Below, piece by piece: positions 21,753 through 30,840 of a stretch of DNA of 41,393 nucleotides. The stretch spans positions 1-41,393 of the forward strand of contig NJFT01000296.1 in NCBI GenBank assembly GCA_002221725.1, read 5' to 3'. Each line of letters begins with the position of its first letter. The first letter of the stretch is position 1. The notes beneath the pieces were generated by a model. It worked only from the letters and a program-made list of their open reading frames with translations. It ran no database searches and was not told the origin of the DNA. A program made the position numbers and the translations under genes. Source of the stretch: Scedosporium boydii (lineage: Eukaryota > Ascomycota > Sordariomycetes > Microascales > Microascaceae).

Positions 21753-24700
21753 ATGCCTGAGGCTGTATCTCTCAGTGTGATGCCAACAGCTGCGCCGGTC
21801 CTGGAGCCGGTGGCACATGGTTCTGTCTCTAAATCTCTCGACCCAGCTCCCGCCGCCCTAGGGAGCTCGGTCCTGGACATTATCGACATTCGCCAGACCC
21901 TTGTTGAAACAAACCTCAAGGATGAGATCTTTTCTCTGTTCGACCCAGCTTCTGGCCCCCGGAAATTGCCAACCCTACTTCTCTACAACGAGAAGGGCTT
22001 GCAGCTTTTCGAGAAGGTAAGCGCACTTCGGGATTGTGTTCATGCTGTGTGGAGGCTTGGAACCCTAACACGGGTATCTAGATCACCTACCTCGAAGAGT
22101 ATTACTTGACAAACTATGAAATTGATGTGCTCAAGCAATCTGCGCGAGATATAGCCAACAAAATCCCTGCGGGATCCATGGTAATCGAGCTGGGCAGCGG
22201 GTCCGTCGCAAATAATCCATACTCCATTACCAGTCCTGCGATAGACCTCTTTCTAACACCTTGAGAATCCAACAAAAAGAAACTTGCGCAAAGTCTGCTT
22301 ACTTTTGCAAGCCCTCGAAGACTCTGGGAAAGCCGTGGAATACTTCGCGCTTGACCTCTCCAAGCAAGAGCTGGAGAGGACACTCGCACAAGTGCCTCAG
22401 TTCAAACATGTCACTTGCCGAGGTCTTTTGGGGACTTACGACGATGGGCGGGAGTGGCTTCAGCAGCCCGGCATTGCCAATCGCACCAAGTGCATTCTTA
22501 GTCTCGGTTCCAGCATAGGTATGATGAGTCTTAGATGACAGCGCTCCTGTTCCCCATTATCATCAAGGAGGTTTTTTGCGGGCGATTAAACCATCTCCCT
22601 CCAGGGAACTTTGATCGGAGCGAGGCCGCCAGTTTCCTGAGTAGCTTTTCGGCTATTCTGGGTCCGTCTGATATGATGTTGATTGGTGTGGACGCATGTG
22701 CAGATCCATCTAAAGTCTAGTATGTATAATCGTCATCATTTGCTGCCCTGCGCTTGCTAACAGTATTGGACAGCCATGCTTATAACGGTAAGCTAGCAGA
22801 AGGCCGCTTTAGCCCATGGAGTTTGAGCAGAAACTGACATACCCACGCTTCAGACAGAGAGGGTCTTACTCACAGGTAAGATAATAGTGCAGCTAACGCG
22901 TCCTTTTACAAGCAACCCTGCTTTCCACGCCTCTCATCTCTCCCCGACACTCACAGCTCTGCTTACCGTTAACTACAGGTTCATCCTCAACGGCCTATCA
23001 CAGGCCAATGCGGTCCTTGGAGATCACATCTTTGACGAGCATGACTGGAAGGTGATTGGTGAGTACGTATATGACGAGCAAGGTGGAGGCCATAGAGCCT
23101 TCTACTCGCCTCTCCAAGACACCGTCGTCCTGGGAAAGCTCGTTCGCAGCCACGAACGCATTCAGGTCGAGCAGAGTCTCAAATATTCGGCCGAGGAACG
23201 TCAAAGGCTGTGGGCCCTGGCTGGACTTGCCGAGATCGGCTATTGGGCCAAGGGGGAGGAATATGGTGAGTCGGATTTTTAAACAAGTTTGATCACATAT
23301 CACACACACGTTGGCCCCCTCACGCCGCTGCCGTGTGCCAGGATGCACACCCATTGCCCAGGGGCAACGCAAAGCGCTGCTCCCCACACTTCCCCCGCAG
23401 GAGGCGCCCTCGGTACTCTCCGCAGTCATCTGACGATGTAGAGGTACCAGAGCCTACTTTGGTACCTATCTATCACTCCCTGGTCACGCCCTTCCACGCG
23501 CCTTATCTTGTTGAACTCACCTCTGCAGCTATACAAGAAGGCCCCTCGGGTACCCATTCTCTTTTCCTCTCTTCCCTCCATTACTAGAACTTGGAACTCA
23601 GCTGTGCCGGCTTGACTCTAACCTACAATAGGACTCCATTTACTCCAAAAACAGCCTAGCATGCCATTCAGCTTGGTTCCACACGTCTATGCCCAGTCTG
23701 CCCTACCATCCCTTGAGGATTGGGACTCACTCTGGGCAGCATGGGACGACCTCACTCAGAGGATGATTCCGAACGAAGAACTCCTTGAGAAGCCGATCAA
23801 GCTGAGGAATGCCTGCATCTTCTACTTGGGACATATTCCAACATTCCTAGATATTCAGTTGACCAAGACTACCAAGGACCCGGCTACCGAGCCGAAATTC
23901 TTCTGGAGCATCTTCGAGCGTGGAATTGACCCCGATGTGGACAATCCTGAGCTATGCCATTCTCACTCCGAGATACCTGACGAGTGGCCACCGCTTGAAG
24001 ACATTATGAAGTATCAGGACGATGTGCGGATGAGGCTCAAGTCTCTCTACAAAAATGGCCATGCCACGATTCCAAGGCATGTCCAGAGAGCTATATGGGT
24101 TGGATTCGAGCATGAAGTAATGCACTTTGAAACTCTCCTCTACATGATGCTTCAGAGTGATAAGACTCGGCCTCCCTCCAATGCTCCGGCGCCTGATTTC
24201 GAGGAACTTTCTGAGAAGGCTCGTTTGGCTCGAGTTCCAAACGAATGGCATGACGTTCCTGAACAGTCGATCGCAATTGGAATGGATGACCCGGAGGATG
24301 CAACCGATTTGGACTGCCACTTCGGATGGTATGTGTTTTGATCTTGGCATCACAGAGCCGTAGAGCACCGCCAATGATTAGATGTTAAAACTGACTACTA
24401 TTATAAAGGGACAACGAGAAGCCAGTAAGGAAGGCAAAAGTCCCTGCTTTCCAGGCAAAGGGTCGCCCGATTACGAACGAAGAGGTAGGATACCGAGGTT
24501 CTATATCATACCACGGATGAGAGCGCGCTAACAAGAACAGTACGCGACTTATCTCTACGAAAACAAACTCGACAAAATCCCAGCATCTTGGGCGAAGATT
24601 AGTGAACAGAATGGCCATACTAACGGCAATACCGGCGACAAACCTAACGGTGTAAGCAACGGACTGTCCAACGGACACTCGAACAGCCCGCCTTCCGACC

Positions 24701-25580
24701 TTATCGGAAGCCTCGCTGTCAAGACGGTGTACGGCCGAATCCCACTCAAGTATGCTCTGGATTGGCCAGTCTTTGCGTCCTACGATGAGCTCTCGGGATG
24801 TGCCGCGTGGATGGGCGGGCGGATCCCGACATTTGAGGAAGCCCGGAGCATCTACGCTTACACTGAGCGCATCGCGACGGAAAAGGCCGAGCGGACGCTA
24901 GGAAAGACAGTTCCGGCCGTGAACGGGTAAGTCTTGGATCCTTTCTTGAACTATATTGTATTACTTATGTAGCTAACGCCATTCCCAGCCATTTAATCAA
25001 CGATGGCGTTGAAGAAACGCCCCCGAACAAGTCTTCCACCGAGGTCGATAGCAGCACGGCCGAGGAGCTGTTCATCGACCTCACAGGGGCCAATGTTGGT
25101 CTGCATCATTGGCACCCTGTCGCCGTCACCGACAAAGGTGACCACCTCGGCGGGCAGGCGGCGATGGGTGGCGTATGGGAATGGACGAGTTCCCCTCTGA
25201 GAAGGTATGAAGGGTTCGAGCCCATTTCGCTGTACCCGGGATATACAGGTAAGTTTCCAGTTCTCCCCACTTCCCACTCCCCGCGGGCCCTCGGGCCAAC
25301 AACCACGATCTTTTTCCATCATTAATCTTTCTTGTTTACTTAGCCGACTTCTTTGACGAGAAGCACAACATCGTCCTCGGAGGTTCCTGGGCTACTCATC
25401 CTCGGATCGCTGGCCGCATGTCCTTGTAAGTTTGCATCCTGCCTTGTCTCTCAAACACCGCTGTGCGTGCTAGACTTCGGAACCCTCCTTCTGACCTTTC
25501 GCCTTTATAGCGTCAATTGGTACCAGCGAAATTACCTCTACGCTTGGGCCGGCGCCCGTCTTGTCCGAGATATGCATTAA
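21753..25580 (+). CDS. egt1: Ergothioneine biosynthesis protein 1 (fused EgtD methyltransferase and EgtB sulfoxide synthase)
   Basis: Thirteen exons: 21753-22016, 22082-22200, 22280-22518, 22605-22719, 22774-22787, 22854-22875, 22979-23265, 23632-24328, 24409-24484, 24541-24926, 24989-25248, 25344-25425, 25511-25580. They join in frame to 876 aa, the usual length for fungal Egt1. Residues about 45-350 form the EgtD-type domain, which trimethylates histidine to hercynine with SAM; the SAM loop ELGSGN is at about 124-129, with LSLGSSIGNF further on. After a short linker comes the DinB-like iron-binding domain, with GHIPTF (His421) and HEVMH (His514, His518). An Asn/Gly/Ser-rich linker follows (about 630-660), then the FGE-sulfatase-like domain with GGVWEWTSS near 800 and LGGSWATHPRIAGR. 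This half joins cysteine and hercynine to hercynylcysteine sulfoxide using O2 and Fe(II). The C-S lyase of the next step (Egt2) is not in the window. Intron 7 is 366 bp; all other introns are 54-103 bp. No break is seen. Confidence 0.97.
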
Positions 25581-26259
25581 AGCCCTGGGATTTTATCGTG
25601 GTTCCCAACTCTGCCAGCTCTCAACTCTGGCCAAGGTTCATGGAGAGGAGACAGGACGAATCAACTTCGGTTGCACATGGTGGTTCGTAATGAAGGGTTG
25701 TAATGCTTTGAAATAGCCAGACTCAAACACATGTATATCTGGGAAAAGGGGAGCCCAGGAGATATGTATTGGGAGGCTTCGTCTGATTTTCGGGTTGCCT
25801 TTGGAGTTATAATAACACTAGAATGGATATTGAATGAATTTAGGTGTTTCGATTAAAAGAAATGATAGGGACCAAAAAAAATAAAAAATAAAAATGATGA
25901 GGACGTAAAATGCATTTCCCGTAAATGAGAAGAAAAAAAGTTAAAGTACACATGGACGCCGTCAATGCGACGAGGAAACCCAACTCTCTCCAACGCCAGA
26001 GCTTTTATACTCATCCACCTTTTTGTTTTCTTTCTTGTTCTTGCAAGAGGCCTGGTTGCCCAGGACTTCCACACCTCTTCTCAAGTCTGAGAAAAATTAG
26101 GGTAAATTTCTTCAGGCCCATCCACTCTCCACAGCCTCATACTTAAGCTGTCAGTAAAAGGTGCAATCAATACCCACATATCCGAGAATTATCAGGATAA
26201 ATTGACCAGAGAGAACGTCAAGAACTCTGCTTTCCTTCTTCTTGACTTTCCATTCCCCA
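25581..26259. other. Convergent 3' region between EGT1 and the eIF2B alpha gene
   Basis: This 680-bp AT-rich stretch lies between two convergent stop codons. It has A-rich runs (25870-25900 and 25930-25945) suited to polyadenylation on both strands. No gene is seen. Confidence 0.65.
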
Positions 26260-27586
26260 TTAGGCCTCCTCCAACATGCCTTCCTCTTCTAAATCCGCAT
26301 GGGCCTTGGTGAGGATGCGGTCGGGGACCATGGTGCCATAGGCATCCATGAGCTGAAGGAAAGGATACTCGGGCTTATGAATGCCAAACTCCGTGACAAG
26401 ATTTGTGATCCACTCGGGGGGCTGCGTGAGCACACAAAAGGCGGCGCTGTTAGCTTCGACATCCCCGGCCATCGGAAAGGTGAGAGACAATGATATATCT
26501 ATGCCAAACTTACAGTGTAATCAATCGGGTCCTCTGGCAACCGACTAGGCCCTTCCGTCGTAAAGTCCAGCAGACTCTGCGCAAAGCCCAAATCCTTATC
26601 CTTCTGCCCCGTAGGCAGCGTCGGCATCCTCACAAACTTATGCTCCTCCGTAGCGACGTAGAAAGGAATCTGCGGCTCGTGCGCGTAAGCCAACTTTGCA
26701 ATCTGGGCCGTCCCCAGGCGCGAAATGATGCCGCCGCTCTGCGGCACGGCCTCGGCGCCGACGATGACCATGGTGATCCTGCGCTGGAGGCCCATGACGT
26801 GGGCGACGGCCGTCTCGGGGATCTCGGCGACGGGGATGCTCGCCTTTCGCAGCTCGGCGCAGACCTGGTCGCTTTCCTCGCGGCGGCGTTCGTCGCGCAC
26901 GTAGACGACCTGGAAGGTGACGCGACCCGTGCGGATGACGGCTTGCTCGGCGGCGCGGAGGAGGAGGCCCGAGACGGCCCGAGACGCGCCGGACGTCAGC
27001 ACCGTCGAGCCATCCTTTACGAGCTTCCAGCCGATGTTGGCGACGCTCTCGCGGGCTTGGATGGCGCGGGTAGCGAAGACGGCGGAATTGGAGAGTAAGT
27101 GGTCGCGCGTGGCCGCGAAGCCCCCACTACGGCGCGACTCGTCGTCTTCGCGCTGCCTCAGGGACTGGACGATGAAGCGCTCGAAGAGGTCTGTGCCCGC
27201 CATGAGCGGCACGGGGTTCCTGACGGAGGCATGGAGGATGGCGACCTGGGACTTGATGAGGTCGAGGGTTTCGAAGACGGTTGAGGTGGGCTGGGCGTTT
27301 AGGAGTTCGATGAGGGCTTGGATGGCGGCGACGGGTTGGGTGTAGGCGGGGTTCGTGGAGAGGAGGTGGCGGTATGTGGAGACGATGTCGAAGGAGGAGG
27401 AGGTGGAGGGCGTTGGGCGTGAGGGGAGCGTCATTGTTGCTGAGGAGGATGGGGGTTGATCAGTGCCAGGGTTGGCATTCTCCGTTTTGACGGGAGCTAG
27501 ACAAGGGTGACAAGGGTTTGGTTAGTTCGAGGCCATTGAGGGAATACAAAGTGCGGAGACATACAGTTAGGATCATCTGCTGCCAT
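26260..27586 (-). CDS. GCN3: Translation initiation factor eIF2B subunit alpha
   Basis: Exons in transcript order are 27586-27565 (22 nt), 27496-26514 and 26421-26260, giving 388 aa. Intron 1 is 68 bp (GTATGT, GAACTAACC branch, CTAG). Intron 2 is 92 bp (GTAAGT, GCTAAC branch, GCAG) and joins DYT to PPEW, restoring the family's VDYTPPE-type segment. The N-terminal helical domain (FDIVSTYRHLLS...PVAAIQALIELL) and SVRNP...GTDLFERFI match eIF2B alpha. The Rossmann-like domain follows, with ILTSGASRAV, VIVGAEAV, GGIISRLGT and PFYVATEEHKF. Family knowledge: it is the regulatory alpha subunit of the eIF2 guanine-nucleotide exchange factor and senses eIF2 phosphorylation in the integrated stress response. 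The C-terminus after PPEW diverges from the textbook sequence and ends in an acidic tail. A shorter start at the internal ATG 27434 is possible. Confidence 0.92.
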
Positions 27587-28367
27587 GGAGATAGCAGGGC
27601 AAGTAGATTTTGTCTGTGCTGTTCTGTGGGTGCTACTTAAAGTGGAGGGATTCCTGTGAAGATTCTCAGATTCAAAGGCCGAACAATGGATTTGATAATT
27701 GCTACGATCAAAGAATGTGAGTCAGTCACACAAATCCCAGAGGATGTGGGGCAATGGATTGCTTTCTTGTACTCAATACCTATCACAATGCATAATTAAC
27801 TAGTGCTAAACTGTACTAGATACCTCATCGCTAGTTGGTGGGCTTCGACATGGAGTGTCCAAGTCGAGAAACCACCTACGTCGACTGCTCTTTCCCATTT
27901 GGCCGGACCAAACAGCCCTATGTGGTAAACTGACATCACCTTGAATTGCGCCTATCAACTCCTCTGCTTTAGAGGCCTCGGACTGGCTGGCTGCCTGTAT
28001 TATGGGGAAGCCACAGCATTGAACAGGCACGGGGTGCCTGGAAGCAACCCTGAGAGCAGCCAGCAATGGGTGCAATTGTCTCTAATGAAACAGCATTGAG
28101 CGCAGGTTGAACCAACCCCACCTCGAGCTACCCCTCCTCCTTAAAACTGCCTGGAAAGCTTCACCGCGCATGTTGCAGGCTTCGCCTCAAAGACCCGAGG
28201 TCACATTCTACATTCCAGGAACCTCCTCGTATCTCGTCTTCCGTTTCAAGAATTCATCATCCCATAACCCCTCAAATCTCTCTATCTCTCCTTCTTCCGA
28301 GATATCCAACCTTGCCCTCCAGAAATATCAAAAGAAGATAAGAATATAAATAGCATTAGCTAGCACA
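27587..28367. promoter_or_regulatory. Divergent promoter region, eIF2B alpha / NECAP
   Basis: This 780-bp interval separates two divergent start codons and must hold both promoters. The right-hand 120 bases are C/T-rich, typical of a fungal core promoter and leader for the plus-strand gene. No open frame here has domain content. Confidence 0.6.
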
Positions 28368-29180
28368 ATGACATCCACCGACCCAGCAACCGGCCTCCCG
28401 CTCCCACCAGACGCCCTCCAACGCGTCCTCTTCATCGTCCACCCCGTCCACGTCTACGCCGTCCCGCCCCTCGCCTCGACAAAAGGCTACTCGGCATCCT
28501 CCTGGACCGCCGACCCAGCCCGCCACATCTTCACCGCCCGCTGCCGCATCATCGAAACGTCCTACGAGCAGGACGACCGCGAAGTCCTCAAGGCCGACGT
28601 CGTCCTCGAGGACCCCAAGACGGGCGACCTTTTCGCCGCCGCGCCCTATACGGACGAGTCGGCCGTCGAACCCGTCGTCGACAGCTCGAGGTTCTTCGCC
28701 CTGAGCGTGAGGGACCCCTCCGGGAGGAAGGCCGTCTTGGGGATCGGTTTCGAGGATAGGAGCGAGGCGTTCGATTTTGGCGTCGCACTTCAGGAGCTGA
28801 AGAAATCCGTCCTGGGGGGCGCGGCTGCCTCTTCGCTGGGCGGAGCGAATGCGGCTGCGGCGGAAAAGAAGAAGAAGTCGACCGAGATGAGGGACCTCAG
28901 CTTGAAGGAGGGGGAGACCATCACTATCAACTTTGGCGGGTCCAAGTTCCAGAGGAAACAGAGGCCCAAGGAGGAGACGTCGACTCCTTCTGCCGGCGGA
29001 GATTTGTCGGCCTTCTCCTTACCGCCTCCTCCGGGTGCCCCGACCGGTTCTTCGAATGCTGGAAACGTGTTCCTGCCGCCTCCGCCTCCGCCCAGCGGAT
29101 CTAGAACGAGCAGGGCTCAGAAGAGGCTGTCGGCACAACAGCTCGGGTTTGACGATGGCCAGTTTGGCGAGTTTGCATAG
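28368..29180 (+). CDS. NECAP-like adaptin-ear-binding coat-associated protein
   Basis: A single exon of 270 aa in good context (GCACAATGAC). Residues about 15-155 form the NECAP PH-like domain (DUF1681 family), with VLFIVHPVHVYAVPP, the Trp-containing SSWTADPARHIFTARCRI, DPKTGDLFAAAPY, SSRFFALSVRDPSGRKAVLGIGF and DRSEAFDFGVALQE. This block order is diagnostic. A conserved LKEGETITINFG follows at about 182. The C-terminal third is proline-rich, with two poly-Pro runs, and ends QFGEFA, which contains a perfect FGEF ear-binding motif. Family knowledge: NECAPs bind AP-2 and clathrin machinery and regulate adaptor activity at endocytic pits. The Lys-rich segment EKKKKS at about 165 could be a linker. 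GC content and codon use are strongly C/G-ending, suggesting good expression. Confidence 0.94.
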   Translation: MTSTDPATGLPLPPDALQRVLFIVHPVHVYAVPPLASTKGYSASSWTADPARHIFTARCRIIETSYEQDDREVLKADVVLEDPKTGDLFAAAPYTDESAVEPVVDSSRFFALSVRDPSGRKAVLGIGFEDRSEAFDFGVALQELKKSVLGGAAASSLGGANAAAAEKKKKSTEMRDLSLKEGETITINFGGSKFQRKQRPKEETSTPSAGGDLSAFSLPPPPGAPTGSSNAGNVFLPPPPPPSGSRTSRAQKRLSAQQLGFDDGQFGEFA

Positions 29181-29586
29181 ATGTTTTCGTTTTTTTCTAT
29201 CACCCCTCCGTGGGGGGTTGTAATGATGTCTCCCGGCGTAAAAGGTTTATTCTCTTCTCTTTTCTTTTTTTTGGATCGGGGCGCTGGAGGTAATCAGTTT
29301 AGTCGCGGCTGCGAATTTTGGATACAGAGGAGATTTGGCCTGAATGATCAACTTGGTGGCTTCCACTCTCGTCGCGCAACACACAGCATATCCAGGTGAT
29401 ATCATCCAAAGTTGGTCGTCTCATGATGTACTGCGTTTCATTTCTCAGTTTGGGATATGCAATAGATCATCCATGGATTCTGTGCTAATAAATACTGGAC
29501 GTATTCCAATTTCCAATTTGTTATTGTTACAAGACCCCAGATTATCCAACCGCCTCGGCGCCCGCCCAATCGAGCAGGTATCAAAG
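29181..29586. other. Convergent 3' intergenic region
   Basis: About 400 bases lie between the NECAP stop and the stop of the minus-strand coiled-coil gene. T-rich tracts occur near 29185-29270. No gene is seen. Confidence 0.6.
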
Positions 29587-30465
29587 TTACCAACCGTATC
29601 CTTCCGGAGACGCAGACACATCTGGCATCGGCCAGGGATTATGGGTTTCCGAGTCAGGAGAGGACCACGAGGGTACGAAAACTGGAGACGTGGGGCTCAA
29701 ACTCGTCGTTACCGACACCACAGGACCGTGAGGATTCATAGAGTCAAACGATGCGGTAGGCGACGCCTCATCCGCCGCTGCCGCCTCTGGTGGGGTATGG
29801 AAATACCCAACGGGAAGTGCGTTGCCATCCACGAGAATTGAGCCGAGGCCCATACCCTGCAGCTGCTGGGATTGTAGCCGAACCTGAGCCCACCGCTCCC
29901 TACTCTGCATCTCAACGTAAAGCTCACCGAGACGCACGATGATGGCCTTCTCCTGCTCGGCGGCCATAGCTATCTTGCTCTTGAGCAGACTGATGTGCTT
30001 CCTCAACCGCCGGCGCTGGCGTGGGGTTCGTTCCGGTGCGGTCTCAGGGGACTCAGCCGTGGCGGCTCCGTATGAAGCCTCTTCTTGCTCCAAGGCCGAC
30101 AGTCGGAGGAGGAACTCGTAGGATCGCCTGCCTTGGGTGGAGAGGGAGTCCACGAGGTAGGTCCGCTCGATGAGGAGGTCTTGGATCGGGCGGGGTGACA
30201 GGACAGTCCGGGGGGCGAGAGACCCGATCTGGTGTTTGGGTAGTGCTGGACGATGGTTGTGGTGCTGCTGCTGCTGCTGCTGCTTCGGGTTCTTTTGTGT
30301 TCGTCCCTGTTTCGGTCGTTGAAACGCTGTGGTCGGGATCGGCAGACTCTTGGGGCATGACGGAGTACTTAGAGGAGAGACCGTGGGCGGGGAAGAGGAC
30401 GGAGTTGTGCTACTGCAATCACTTGCTGATCCCATCGTGATAGATGTCTCAAACTTGGAAGTCAT
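29587..30465 (-). CDS. Fungal coiled-coil protein of unknown function
   Basis: A single exon of 292 aa from the ATG at 30465 (GTCACCATGA context). The frame stays open upstream to about 30807, but that part looks non-coding and its furthest start is GTG, so 30465 is chosen. Residues 1-60 are Ser/Thr/Pro-rich and disordered. A Gln run (six Q, encoded by (GCT)7 at 30264-30284 on the plus strand) is followed by His/Asn. Residues about 94-130 (LLIERTYLVDSLSTQGRRSY) and 148-205 (basic RQRRRLRKHISLLKSKI then AIIVRLGELYVEMQSRERW) are strongly helical and likely coiled coils. The rest is Pro/Ser-rich. The conserved-looking helical core suggests a real gene. There is no bZIP leucine register, so I do not call it a transcription factor. 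No membrane segment is seen. Confidence 0.72.
   Translation of the reverse strand: MTSKFETSITMGSASDCSSTTPSSSPPTVSPLSTPSCPKSLPIPTTAFQRPKQGRTQKNPKQQQQQQHHNHRPALPKHQIGSLAPRTVLSPRPIQDLLIERTYLVDSLSTQGRRSYEFLLRLSALEQEEASYGAATAESPETAPERTPRQRRRLRKHISLLKSKIAMAAEQEKAIIVRLGELYVEMQSRERWAQVRLQSQQLQGMGLGSILVDGNALPVGYFHTPPEAAAADEASPTASFDSMNPHGPVVSVTTSLSPTSPVFVPSWSSPDSETHNPWPMPDVSASPEGYGW
30264..30284. repeat. Trinucleotide repeat (GCT)7, coding poly-Gln
   Basis: Seven GCT units on the plus strand read as CAG-type Gln codons on the minus strand, inside the coiled-coil gene. Length polymorphism between strains is likely. Confidence 0.85.
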
Positions 30466-30840
30466 GGTGACTCTGCATAATAAACTCAGATTACTGATCG
30501 ACGCAGGTGGGGAGTAGGTTTTTGGTCCATCCTGGGAAAAGATCTCCTGGGGGAAAAGGGTTAAAATATGGAATGCTGCTCCTCGCCGCTTGGCTCGCTG
30601 TGACACTCGACGAGCATCCTTCATTTCGTCTGACGGGTTTCGATAAGAATCGTATCTTTGTCCCTTTTTTGCATTCGATGTCGGCAACAAAGGCCGTTTT
30701 GTTGCCCAAGTCAGTCTCCCGATGCAAGGGAGTCGATGGAAGTAGCCCAGTTCGGTCAAGCAAGCGATGCACCCCGCTCGCCTCAGCGAACTCACACTTC
30801 CCTTCACGTATTAATGGCCCCCTTCCTCCTTTTCCAATCC
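30466..30840. other. Short intergenic region upstream of the coiled-coil gene
   Basis: These 375 bases separate two minus-strand genes. They must contain the 3' end of the radical SAM gene and the promoter of the coiled-coil gene. An open frame continues through from the latter but has no plausible ATG at its start. Confidence 0.55.

Noticed and set aside
23266..23631. EGT1 being two separate genes or broken at the long gap
   Set aside because: Donor and acceptor join in frame to give EEYGLHLLQK, the continuous sequence expected for Egt1, with total length 876 aa.
26430..26511. Reading through the region before PPEW as coding in eIF2B alpha
   Set aside because: It follows an in-frame stop after the donor, contains a GCTAAC branch point, and its removal restores DYT-PPE.
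26490..27345. Long plus-strand frames opposite eIF2B alpha
   Set aside because: Shadows created by high GC content at third codon positions of the real minus-strand gene.
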